A stretch of 11,385 bases of DNA from Nitrospirota bacterium (GCA_024277515.1 JAJRVB010000295.1:1-11385); one strand, 5' to 3'; positions 1-6,702 are shown, counted from the first letter of the stretch. The notes: a model not told the origin generated them from the sequence alone. Program-made: numbers and translations.

Positions 1-1029
1 ATCACAGGCATCCCTGAAGAAGAGATCATATCCACGGCTGAGACGCTTGCAAATGCCAAAAGCAGATTGATCTCCCTGTCCGTCAGTATGACCGAGAACA
101 CCAAGGGAGTGGACACGGTCCGTGCTGCCGCCAACCTTGTGAAACTCCTCGGCGAAGAACCCTCCGCCCTCCAGATCCCCGCGGAATATTCAAACACATA
201 CGGCCATTACCAGATGGGCATACGGCCTCTGGAAGAACCCTCGGACAAGGGGATTCTCGAAATGCTGTACAATGACGATGCGCAGTTAAAGGCCATGTAT
301 ATTATGGGAGAAGACCCTGCCACAACATATCCCAACAGCGCGAAAGTGAGCGAAAGACTTGCTGCTCTCGACTTCCTTGTCGTTCAGGACATTTTCATGA
401 CAGACACGGCAAAGCTTGCAGACGTGGTCCTGCCCGCTTCAAGCTGGGGCCAGAAAGACGGCTGCTTTACGAATGCGGAGGGCCTGACCCAGAAGGTGCA
501 TAAGTTAACGGACCCGACCGGGCAGTCTGTCGCTGACTGGATGATTTTGAGGAACCTTGCATTGACCATGGGAGAGGATGTAGGCGCAAAAAACCTTGCA
601 GCCATTCAGGAAGAAATAAACGCGATCACTCCTGAAGAGTCTTCCGGAGAAAAGGCCTTTCATCCTGTTGAGTACAAACCGGCGGATGATACCGACAGCG
701 AGTACCCCTTCAAGCTGGTCATCCGGGATGTGGTGCAGCATTCAGGAAGCATGTCGACCAGTTCCAAATCACTTGACCTTGTCGTGTCGGAGGCGCTTCT
801 CGAAATAAATGAAAAGGACGCCAAAAAACACGGCATTACCGATGACAGTCATGTCAGGATAATTTCAAGGCAGGGACAGGTCTTTATCAAGGCCATGGTG
901 TCGGACGAAGTACCGGAAGCCACCCTGTTCGTACCTACGCATTTTCCTTTTGCAAAGATCAATACCCTCACACACATTCCATCAAACGGCGAGGCCCCGA
1001 TCGTCGCGGTCAGGGTGGAGGGGATGTAA
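1..1029 (+). CDS. Molybdopterin oxidoreductase, C-terminal part (NuoG / formate dehydrogenase alpha-like)
   Basis: The frame is open from the first base to the TAA at 1027-1029, so the gene is cut by the window edge and its N-terminus, including any iron-sulfur domains, is not visible. The visible part contains the molybdopterin-family stretches YIMGEDPATTYPNS (about 297-338) and VVQDIFMTDTAKLADVVLPAS (about 379-441), the latter leading into GCFTNAEG. A C-terminal dinucleotide-binding domain follows, with HSGSMST, LEINEKDAKKHGI and VPTHFPFAKINTLT. These features are shared by the NADH-quinone oxidoreductase subunit G and formate dehydrogenase alpha families, which carry electrons from NADH or formate. 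The C-terminus alone does not separate them; the overall wording leans to the NuoG type. No nuoH/nuoI-like gene follows, so this is the last gene of its unit or a stand-alone paralogue. Family is sure, exact subunit is not. Confidence 0.85.
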   Translation: MTGIPEEEIISTAETLANAKSRLISLSVSMTENTKGVDTVRAAANLVKLLGEEPSALQIPAEYSNTYGHYQMGIRPLEEPSDKGILEMLYNDDAQLKAMYIMGEDPATTYPNSAKVSERLAALDFLVVQDIFMTDTAKLADVVLPASSWGQKDGCFTNAEGLTQKVHKLTDPTGQSVADWMILRNLALTMGEDVGAKNLAAIQEEINAITPEESSGEKAFHPVEYKPADDTDSEYPFKLVIRDVVQHSGSMSTSSKSLDLVVSEALLEINEKDAKKHGITDDSHVRIISRQGQVFIKAMVSDEVPEATLFVPTHFPFAKINTLTHIPSNGEAPIVAVRVEGM

Positions 1030-1093
1030 GAAAAGTGCAATAGAGCATAACTAAAAAACTCAGAAGTAAAAAAACAGCATCGCCCATTCCGAA

Positions 1094-1119
1094 ACCCTTT
1101 GGCCATCATACCAAAGGGT
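1094..1119 (+). terminator. Hairpin downstream of the oxidoreductase gene, possible terminator
   Basis: A perfect 9-base inverted repeat (ACCCTTTGG at 1094-1102, CCAAAGGGT at 1111-1119) with an 8-base loop lies 65 bases after the stop codon. Only a short T run (1125-1127) follows, so it is a weak candidate for intrinsic termination. It may act together with the second hairpin at 1136-1172. Confidence 0.45.
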
Positions 1120-1135
1120 AATCCTTTCAGTTAAT

Positions 1136-1172
1136 ATCATCAGTAATATTCTTAATGAATATTACTGATGAT
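1136..1172. repeat. Perfect 16-bp inverted repeat, 5-base loop
   Basis: ATCATCAGTAATATTC (1136-1151) is matched exactly by its reverse complement at 1157-1172 around the loop TTAAT. The stem is AT-rich and no T tract follows, so it is not a classical intrinsic terminator. It sits 16 bases upstream of the -35 box of the next gene. It could be an RNA hairpin ending the upstream transcript, a barrier to readthrough, or a binding site for a dimeric protein. The inverted repeat itself is certain; its role is not. Confidence 0.6.
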
Positions 1173-1187
1173 GCAGTGATAAAATCA

Positions 1188-1216
1188 TTGACATATCGTC
1201 CCGATTTTTGTAAACT
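1188..1216 (+). promoter_or_regulatory. Sigma-70-type promoter of the PEP-CTERM gene
   Basis: TTGACA at 1188-1193 is a full match to the -35 consensus. After exactly 17 bases comes TAAACT at 1211-1216, a 4/6 match to -10. Transcription would begin near 1223, giving a leader of about 64 bases before the ATG at 1287. No known riboswitch pattern was recognised in that leader. Confidence 0.6.
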
Positions 1217-1273
1217 ATTTATATAGCAAGCCAGGCAACTCTTTGTAACTTTTCACATTATCTTATAATTTAT

Positions 1274-1279
1274 GGAGGT
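1274..1279 (+). promoter_or_regulatory. Ribosome binding site that sets the PEP-CTERM gene start
   Basis: GGAGGT lies 7 bases before the ATG at 1287. The in-frame ATG at 1272 overlaps this site and has no Shine-Dalgarno of its own, so 1287 is the better start. Confidence 0.75.
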
Positions 1280-1286
1280 CATTGTA

Positions 1287-1880
1287 ATGCAAAAACACCT
1301 AAGGATTTGGATAATCACCGCCCTTTTACTTACAAGTCCTGTGATAATTTTATTGCCTGGCAAATCGTCTGCAACCACATTAGACTTTGAAGGCCTGACA
1401 ACGGCAATGGCCTACGTGGGGGTCCCGCAGGGGTATGGTGGATTTAACTGGAACAACGCATGGCTTGTACACAAAGACGCGTATCCTAATTCATATTACA
1501 GTAATGCCGTTGTGTCCGGGAACTATGCAGTATACAATTCAACAGGATTTTATATGCCGGGCGGGACTCTATTCACATTTAACAGTTTATATATTACCGG
1601 CAGGACAGAGGGGCAGCAGATCACAATAAAAGGATATGATTCTTTATACGGGAATTTGCTTTACAGCGATACAGTTACATTAAGTACTGCCGGGCCTGTT
1701 TTTTATGAGCCTGACTGGACAGGAGTCAATTATATCAACTATGGAGGTCAACCAACTATAGATGATATGACTTTCAATGAAACGCCGGTCGTACCCGAAC
1801 CGATCAGTTCAACTCTTTTCATAATAGGCGGGGCAGCATTAGGGTTGAGGCGTTTCAGGAAGAATATAAAAAGCAGTTAG
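1287..1880 (+). CDS. PEP-CTERM sorting-domain exported protein
   Basis: This is a 197-residue exported protein. It opens with a basic start (MQKHLRIW), a hydrophobic segment and a likely signal-peptidase site after KSSA (about residue 28). The middle is rich in Gly, Tyr, Asn, Thr and Ser (for example GYGGFNWNNAW and FTFNSLYITGR), a beta-rich style common among PEP-CTERM proteins. The C-terminus is diagnostic: VVPEPISSTLF, a short hydrophobic helix (IIGGAALGL), then RRFRKN. Proteins with this tag are recognised by exosortase and delivered to the cell surface or matrix, often alongside exopolysaccharide. The binding partner or substrate cannot be read from the sequence. No exosortase or EPS gene lies in the window. 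The start at 1287 is chosen over 1272 because of the GGAGGT site. The S8 protease gene follows 205 bases later on the same strand. Confidence 0.88.
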   Translation: MQKHLRIWIITALLLTSPVIILLPGKSSATTLDFEGLTTAMAYVGVPQGYGGFNWNNAWLVHKDAYPNSYYSNAVVSGNYAVYNSTGFYMPGGTLFTFNSLYITGRTEGQQITIKGYDSLYGNLLYSDTVTLSTAGPVFYEPDWTGVNYINYGGQPTIDDMTFNETPVVPEPISSTLFIIGGAALGLRRFRKNIKSS

Positions 1881-1884
1881 TAAA

Positions 1885-1949
1885 CAGGATGCCGGATTTT
1901 ATAAGGCAGGGCCGACAACGGTTTTAATCTTTTTTCAGATTAATTTCAT
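1885..1949 (+). repeat. Gene trailer related to the terminator region at 4721-4783 (copy 1, degenerate)
   Basis: CAGGAT (1885-1890), ATAAGGCAGGGCCG (1901-1914), a T run (1930-1935) and TTAATTTCAT (1940-1949) occur in the same order behind the S8 protease region. In that second copy, GGCAGGG pairs with CCCTGCC to form a terminator. Here the right arm CCCTGCC is missing and only a weak CCG/CGG hairpin before TTTT remains. Termination after the PEP-CTERM gene may therefore be poor, allowing readthrough into the protease gene. The rest of the gap (1950-2085) shows only a second CTTTTTTCAGAT (2035-2046, first at 1929-1940) and a -10-like TATAAA (2046-2051) without a good -35. Confidence 0.6.
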
Positions 1950-2085
1950 GGGGATAGTTTAGATGCCCTGATTACTTCCTTAGCATAGTCTTTGTAGCCG
2001 CCCCGTGGTTTGCATCAGGGAGTTTCATTTTAAGCTTTTTTCAGATATAAAACTCTAAATTCTGTCCCACAGGAGAAGAACAAAT

Positions 2086-3999
2086 ATGACCACCAATACA
2101 AAGCTGTCTAAAAGCCTGTCCGGTATTTTCACGATCTGTCTGTTACTCATAACTTCTTTGTTCATATCATGCGGAGGCTCATCCGGAGGAGGCGGAGATA
2201 ATGGAGTAAGTAGCGACACTGCAGAAGGCATCAAAATCAGCGGGGAGAATATTGTCCTCTCCATCGAACCATCAGCTGTTATCATCGCCCCGGGTCAGGC
2301 CCAGGACTTCATTGCATCGGTTACCGGAACAGACAACGAAGCAGTGACCTGGAGCGCCAGCGCAGGCGTGATAGATGACTCAGGAAATGAAATTATATTT
2401 ACAGCGCCTGATACCACAGGGGTGTTTGACATAACCGTAACGAGCGCGGCCGACAGCTCAAAAAAAGTGACCGCCACTATTACGGTAACGGACAAGGGGG
2501 TGCTGCTTGAAGGCGATCCCGATGTCACGGCAAAAGCAGCATGCACTGATCTCCATATCAATCTAAAAATTAATAGCAATGAAATCAGTGTTGACGGGGG
2601 CTCTGCTTCCGGAGGTGAAATTCTGAGGACAGAACTCCTTATAGAGTTCAGTGACTCTGCAACCGTGGCAGAAGTGAATACGTTGCTGACCGATATAAAC
2701 GGCGGCATAGTCGGGATGTATGAAGGGGTTCCTATCATGATTATCAGAATCCCTGATCCCGGAACTGTCAACGCCCTTAATCAGATAATTTCTGATATTG
2801 AAACAAGATCATATATAGACTCGGTCACAAAGTCACTAATTGTTGAAGAAGACATCCTTCCTGCTGATCTGTCAGACAGCGACCGACTGGACCATAATCT
2901 GGCTGTCAGGGCTCATGCTGCATGGAATATCAGAGATATGATTCCGGGCCTCAATGACAGGCCGTGGCTGGTTATAGGCGATCTGTTCGGAAATGGCAAA
3001 CCGAATATTGACTTTAATACGCTTACAAAACATTCAGATTTTGGTCAAAATCACCCAACCAGGCACGGTTATCATGTACTGGGTATAATCGCCGGATCAT
3101 TCGGAAAAAAAGGGAACAGTCAGGACCGGGGAGATGTGACAGGGGTATTTCCGGACAAACTCCGGGTCAGGGCTGTAGACAGGTGGCAGGGCAGCAATAC
3201 CAGCCTGCCGCATATGGCAAAAAGCATTCTCAAACGCATCAGGTGGATTGTGAAAAAGGACCTGGATGCAAACATAGTCATTAATACAAGCCTGAATTCC
3301 CGGAAATACTCAACTCAACAGCAGAACATATATGCAAGGACCTGGACAAAGCTTATCCGGCATTTTGGACTCGAAGACAGGGTTCTTCATATTACGTCAG
3401 CAGGCAATGTCGCCGGTAACGTAACCTGGGATGCGCGAGACAACAGCATCTTTTCCTATGCTGCCCTTGGTAATATGACAGACGCTCACGGGGCTGTCGT
3501 CTCTAACCTTTCCAACATCATAGTGGTTGAAAACAGGGTCAATACCGCAGCAACCGATTCAGCCAGGCCCAGACCCGGATGTGTAGCGAATCATTCGATT
3601 ATGGGCGGGACCCTGTCCGCAATCGGCACGTCCGTATGGTCATTTACCGCGACAGCTGCAGCCAGTCTGACAGGCACATCCATGGCAACACCCCAGGTAG
3701 CCGGTCTTGCAGCATACGTATGGGCATTGAACGCTGACGCGGATTCACAGGATATTATTGATCTGCTCAACAATACAGCGAGGAGTGCCGGCACAAGCAC
3801 CCCGGGTGTATCATGTAATCCTGCAGCAGTCCATCAGGACGTTATTGATGCCTATGACGCGGTCATGGCTGCCGGAGGCACTCAGGCGCGCCATGCACTC
3901 ATGGATGTTGCCGGCACCGGGAGCCTGTCCGGGCCTGACGGGAGTTTTGATGAATACGATGTTGAACATTTTCTCTTTATGTTTGATCTGTCTGACTAA
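2086..3999 (+). CDS. Subtilisin-like (S8) serine protease lipoprotein, ended by an in-frame TAA
   Basis: This 637-residue protein starts at an ATG preceded by AGGAGAA. Residues 1-28 form a signal peptide ending LFIS before Cys29, then a Gly/Ser linker, as in lipoproteins. Residues about 55-135 resemble a bacterial Ig-like (BIG) domain. Residues 179-253 resemble a subtilase propeptide. The catalytic domain runs from about 290 to 600. It has Asp299 in VIGDLFG as likely acid, His327 in HGYHVLGIIAG, Asn441 in SAGN as oxyanion residue, and Ser532 in GTSMATPQVAG. The His and Ser motifs place it in peptidase family S8. The Asp motif is unusual (GDLFG, not the D-[ST]-G type), and Tyr replaces Thr after HG. 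Near the end, DVAGTGSLSGPDGSFDEYD resembles a calcium-binding, dockerin-like repeat. The TAA at 3997-3999 cuts this region, and the same frame continues to 4710. The role is presumably extracellular protein cleavage; the substrate is unknown. Confidence 0.85.
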   Translation: MTTNTKLSKSLSGIFTICLLLITSLFISCGGSSGGGGDNGVSSDTAEGIKISGENIVLSIEPSAVIIAPGQAQDFIASVTGTDNEAVTWSASAGVIDDSGNEIIFTAPDTTGVFDITVTSAADSSKKVTATITVTDKGVLLEGDPDVTAKAACTDLHINLKINSNEISVDGGSASGGEILRTELLIEFSDSATVAEVNTLLTDINGGIVGMYEGVPIMIIRIPDPGTVNALNQIISDIETRSYIDSVTKSLIVEEDILPADLSDSDRLDHNLAVRAHAAWNIRDMIPGLNDRPWLVIGDLFGNGKPNIDFNTLTKHSDFGQNHPTRHGYHVLGIIAGSFGKKGNSQDRGDVTGVFPDKLRVRAVDRWQGSNTSLPHMAKSILKRIRWIVKKDLDANIVINTSLNSRKYSTQQQNIYARTWTKLIRHFGLEDRVLHITSAGNVAGNVTWDARDNSIFSYAALGNMTDAHGAVVSNLSNIIVVENRVNTAATDSARPRPGCVANHSIMGGTLSAIGTSVWSFTATAAASLTGTSMATPQVAGLAAYVWALNADADSQDIIDLLNNTARSAGTSTPGVSCNPAAVHQDVIDAYDAVMAAGGTQARHALMDVAGTGSLSGPDGSFDEYDVEHFLFMFDLSD

Positions 4000-4710
4000 T
4001 CTGCTGGACGCACGGTGGACTATGAACGTGAAGACCTGAACGGCGACGGCCTGACCGGAGGCGCTACAGCCGACCGCTTTGACCTGGATAATGGAGGGAC
4101 CCCGCGGTTTGGCATGGTCGCGCAGACCTATAACGGGAAAACCGTGTCATACAATGAATCAGCTCTCAGTGATTTAGAAATTTTGTGTTATTATGCATAT
4201 TCACCACTGTATGCAGGTGATGTTGAAAGTCGGTCCGAACTTTTGGACAGTAAGTGCGGATTTAGAGATGACACTGTTTCAGCAAACCATCCTACCAAGG
4301 CTATTTGTCCAGAAACTATTGCTCATAATCCCGGCTATAAGGACTTTGATGATTTACTCTTTGACAAATTTACGATAACTGAAAGCAGTGCAGCCGGTGG
4401 TTTTATTGCCCAGTGCAAGTACGTCGCAAATACTGCTATCTCATGGGGCGAGTCTACTGCCAGGTTGACCCTCTGGTACAGCATGAAATTCACCAGCAAT
4501 CTTAGCGGCAAGTGCTTATTATCAACAGACGAACCGATAGTCACCGGTTCAACCGGCCGCATTCACAGCACAATTCGGGCACTGACTGCCTGGCCCATTT
4601 ATACCGACTATCCTATAGGTTATTACAATCCCCAGCTCCATTATCAGGTAATGGAGGCAGCAGTCAGGGACGCGGTAGGAATGTCGTGCGACGCATTTAA
4701 ATCGTTTTAG
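4000..4710 (+). pseudogene. In-frame C-terminal continuation of the S8 protease, separated by a TAA
   Basis: The frame of the protease resumes directly after the TAA and stays open for 236 codons to the TAG at 4708-4710. It begins SAGRTVDYEREDLNGDGLTGG. The DLNGDG piece is an EF-hand/dockerin-style calcium loop that pairs naturally with the half-repeat just before the stop. The remainder (about 210 residues, several Cys) is unrecognised. A GTG at 4015 could in principle start it separately, but no Shine-Dalgarno precedes it and it carries no signal peptide. The intrinsic terminator lies after 4710, not after 3999. The simplest reading is one 874-residue gene disrupted by a nonsense change, a base-call error, or stop-codon readthrough. 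The sequence cannot tell these apart. Confidence 0.7.
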
Positions 4711-4737
4711 ACAGATAAAGCAGGATTTCTGTATGAT

Positions 4738-4770
4738 AAGGCAGGGCCGCTGCAGACCCTGCCTTTTTTT
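4738..4770 (+). terminator. Intrinsic terminator after the S8 protease region
   Basis: AAGGCAGGG (4738-4746) pairs perfectly with CCCTGCCTT (4757-4765) around a 10-base loop, and the descending arm runs into seven Ts (4764-4770). It lies 28 bases past the TAG at 4708-4710. This is a textbook rho-independent terminator. It is part of copy 2 (4721-4783) of the trailer also seen at 1885-1949. Confidence 0.92.
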
Positions 4771-4784
4771 GAGGTTAATTTCAT

Positions 4785-4800
4785 TGTGTTAATTTACACT
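4785..4800. promoter_or_regulatory. Imperfect palindrome, possible operator
   Basis: TGTGT, six bases, then ACACT sits in the AT-rich gap upstream of the sulfotransferase gene. The spacing resembles the two half-sites of CRP/FNR-type regulators, but the match is imperfect and AT-rich sequence yields such patterns by chance. A -10-like TACAAT occurs at 4885-4890 with no convincing -35. Nothing else was seen in 4771-4934. Confidence 0.2.
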
Positions 4801-4945
4801 TGGCCCATTTTTCTTTACTTGCCTGTCGATTTTTTTTACATTTCCAGATCATCATCAATCTGCTTTATTTTAGATCCAATATGTTACAATCTGGCAGGAA
4901 ACTTGCTTTACAGTATTGTGATTTTATTTAACATGGGGAGAAACA

Positions 4946-5650
4946 ATGAATAATTACGACCTTTTTGCAGGAAACACCACAGACAGCAACACCATAATCG
5001 TTGTTTCAGGCCTTCCCCGCTCAGGCACTTCCATGATGATGAAGATGCTCGAAAGCGGGAACATACCTCTTTTAACGGACAGCATCAGACGGCCGGACAT
5101 AGACAATCCCGGGGGATACTACGAATTTGAGAGGGTAAAGGACCTGGAGCATGACAACTCATGGCTGCATAAGGCGCGCGGCAAGGCAGTAAAGATCGTA
5201 TCACCGCTGCTGCAGCACTTGCGTATGGGGAGAGATTTCCGCTACAAGATAATTTTTATGCTGCGGAACATGGATGAGATCCTCGCGTCCCAGCAGGAAA
5301 TGGGCAGCAGGCTGAATCATCATGCCGACTGCATAAAAAACAATATCCTGAAAAATAATTATACCGCGCACCTTGAAGAAATCAGGCACTGGATGGAGTC
5401 AAAGGAAAATATCGATTTCATATATACAAATTATGCGGATGTTGTCAGCTCGCCTCTGTCAACGGCTGAAGACCTCCATGACTTCCTGGATATAGGGCTG
5501 AACACACACGCGATGGCAGAGGTAATAGACAATTCGTTATACAGAAAACGTATGGACGAGCCCGCCAGCCCCGCATTTCATAATACTTCCGGAGATGAGA
5601 CTGAAAGGGAAGTCATAATGGACCAGCTCAGGCAGCTTGGATACCTGTAA
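4946..5650 (+). CDS. Sulfotransferase-like P-loop protein
   Basis: This 234-residue cytoplasmic protein has no signal peptide. Residues 17-29 (IIVVSGLPRSGTS) form the 5'-phosphosulfate-binding P-loop typical of PAPS-dependent sulfotransferases, PRSGTS being the key part. Near residue 110, FMLRNMDEILASQQEM matches the strand-helix region around the 3'-phosphate-binding Arg/Ser in this fold. The C-terminal part (YADVVSSPLSTAEDLHDFL) is also typical of bacterial members. The family moves a sulfo group from PAPS to carbohydrates, lipids or proteins; the acceptor here is unknown. The start is supported by GGGGAG at 4935-4940, five bases before ATG. The strong terminator upstream makes it a separate transcription unit. 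It converges on the barrel gene. Confidence 0.75.
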   Translation: MNNYDLFAGNTTDSNTIIVVSGLPRSGTSMMMKMLESGNIPLLTDSIRRPDIDNPGGYYEFERVKDLEHDNSWLHKARGKAVKIVSPLLQHLRMGRDFRYKIIFMLRNMDEILASQQEMGSRLNHHADCIKNNILKNNYTAHLEEIRHWMESKENIDFIYTNYADVVSSPLSTAEDLHDFLDIGLNTHAMAEVIDNSLYRKRMDEPASPAFHNTSGDETEREVIMDQLRQLGYL

Positions 5651-5656
5651 TAATTT

Positions 5657-5785
5657 TAATCCTGAAAAAAGTATTTGGCCACGGATAGCCTCAGATAACC
5701 ACTGATAAACAGAAAACATATGAATTTCGTTTAAAACCGGTTTAATCTGTGCAAATCTGTGGCTGATTAGCCGTTTTCAGGATTA
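5657..5785. repeat. Imperfect palindromic element of about 129 bp
   Basis: The outer arms are a perfect 12-base inverted repeat: TAATCCTGAAAA (5657-5668) against TTTTCAGGATTA (5774-5785). Inner arms also match: GCCAC (5678-5682) with GTGGC (5759-5763), plus GAT and CAGAT steps further in. The CCACGGAT / AATCTGTGGC wording resembles palindromic intergenic repeats I recall from many environmental bacterial genomes, though I cannot search for copies. It fills the space between two convergent genes and may serve both as terminator. The right arm includes the stop codon of the barrel gene (5783-5785). Confidence 0.75.
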
Positions 5786-6466
5786 TTTACTGAATCCGGG
5801 GAAATAGTATCTGAGGGCCAGGCTTATTAAATGCAGCTCCTGGTCCTCAAGCCTGCCTTCCAGGCCGGAGGCATCGGTAAAACTCGGATCACGTGGAGCA
5901 ATAAATCGGTATTCAGCCTCAAGAAACAGTCCGGGCGTCAACGGATATGAGGCCCCTGCAATTAACTGATAAGTAAAAACGTTATCTTTATCGGTTATGC
6001 CGTTTGTGGCGGATTCAGCTCTCACATCATTCCAGGATATCCGGGTAAATCCAAAACCAGCACCCGCATAAGGCGCAAATGTCCAGTCCGTAACCGGCTG
6101 CCAGTACCCGTTAATCATAAAGGCCAGATGGTCCTGGTCCCCCTCCAGCCCGGTCCGGGTGGCATTCTTTTTACTGTAACGGCTTTTCATCTCCATCTTC
6201 CTGTATGAAATCTCCCCCTCAGCGCGGAATGTGTTCCAGTGCCATCCGGCGGCAATCGCACAATTGAGACCGCCGTCACTCTCCCACTCTGTCGGGCTCA
6301 AGTTCGCCTCCTTGTAATCATCCAGGGGATTGACATAGCCGAGCCGCAGCCCTGCATACATGCTGCTTTCAGACTGCACATACTGTCCGGCACCGGATGC
6401 TGATACATATGTACTCATTGTCAGCAACAGGTAAAACATTATTATTACAGCAAGACTCCTGGCCAT
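5783..6466 (-). CDS. Outer-membrane beta-barrel protein
   Basis: This 227-residue exported protein starts with a hydrophobic signal peptide (MARSLAVIIMFYLLLTM) and a likely cleavage site around VSASG, residue 24. The mature part alternates polar and aromatic/hydrophobic residues in strand-like stretches, for example MYAGLRLGYVNPL, FAPYAGAGFGFTRISW, YQLIAGASYPLTPGLFLEAEYRF and LISLALRYYF. This matches small 8-strand barrels of the OmpA/OmpW-like outer-membrane domain class. Nothing indicates pore specificity or a ligand. ATG at 6466-6464 is preferred because GAGGAGG ends four bases before it; the in-frame GTG three bases upstream sits too close to that site. The protein ends PGFSK after LRYYF, so the terminal strand is slightly extended, and the stop codon lies inside the palindrome at 5657-5785. 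Confidence 0.8.
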   Translation of the reverse strand: MARSLAVIIMFYLLLTMSTYVSASGAGQYVQSESSMYAGLRLGYVNPLDDYKEANLSPTEWESDGGLNCAIAAGWHWNTFRAEGEISYRKMEMKSRYSKKNATRTGLEGDQDHLAFMINGYWQPVTDWTFAPYAGAGFGFTRISWNDVRAESATNGITDKDNVFTYQLIAGASYPLTPGLFLEAEYRFIAPRDPSFTDASGLEGRLEDQELHLISLALRYYFPGFSK

Positions 6467-6470
6467 CACC

Positions 6471-6477
6471 CCTCCTC
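6471..6477 (-). promoter_or_regulatory. Ribosome binding site of the barrel gene
   Basis: On the minus strand GAGGAGG lies four bases before the ATG at 6466. This fixes the start there rather than at the GTG at 6469. Confidence 0.7.
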
Positions 6478-6534
6478 ACATTGCTGCCGCACTGTTTCTT
6501 TTTTATCCTGTTCTTAATATGTCCCGCGCGTAAT

Positions 6535-6563
6535 ACTATAATCAAACGGCATATTATTATAAA
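6535..6563 (-). promoter_or_regulatory. Candidate promoter of the barrel gene
   Basis: On the minus strand TATAGT (6540-6535) is preceded by 17 bases and then TTTATA (6563-6558). The -10 matches 5/6 and the -35 matches 4/6. The region is AT-rich, so this is a modest candidate. It diverges from the archease promoter at 6588-6616. Confidence 0.35.
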
Positions 6564-6587
6564 GACTTTATGTATCGCTCATTATTG

Positions 6588-6616
6588 TTGACCTCTCCGC
6601 TTATATCTATTAAACT
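6588..6616 (+). promoter_or_regulatory. Sigma-70-type promoter of the archease-rtcB-mqnA group
   Basis: TTGACC (6588-6593) and TAAACT (6611-6616) are separated by 17 bases. The -10 hexamer and spacing are identical to those of the promoter at 1188-1216. Transcription would start near 6623, leaving about 80 bases of leader. No sigma-54 (-24/-12) site was seen, unlike RtcR-controlled rtc operons in some other bacteria. Confidence 0.5.
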
Positions 6617-6702
6617 TTTTACATACAGGTGATAATATGTTCCGGGGTCTCATTTGAACGGGAGAAGACATACCCGTAAATATACTGAAGTCTTTTTTAT
6701 AC

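Noticed and set aside
1223..1286. Cyclic-di-GMP or other riboswitch in the PEP-CTERM leader
   Set aside because: The leader is only about 64 bases, AT-rich, and shows no recognisable aptamer core.
2295..2771. Minus-strand open frame of 158 codons inside the protease gene
   Set aside because: It is antisense to a well supported coding region, with low-complexity Ser/Val/Thr-rich translation and no ribosome site noted.
3997..3999. Selenocysteine or pyrrolysine recoding at the protease stop
   Set aside because: The codon is TAA. Selenocysteine uses TGA and pyrrolysine uses TAG, so neither applies.
4015..4710. Independent gene starting at GTG 4015
   Set aside because: There is no Shine-Dalgarno or signal peptide, and it is in the same frame as the protease, continuous except for one TAA. 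It is better explained as the protease's C-terminal part.
4799..4823. Sigma-54 promoter (TGGCCC...TTGCC) upstream of the sulfotransferase
   Set aside because: The GG and GC elements are 17 bases apart instead of the required 10.
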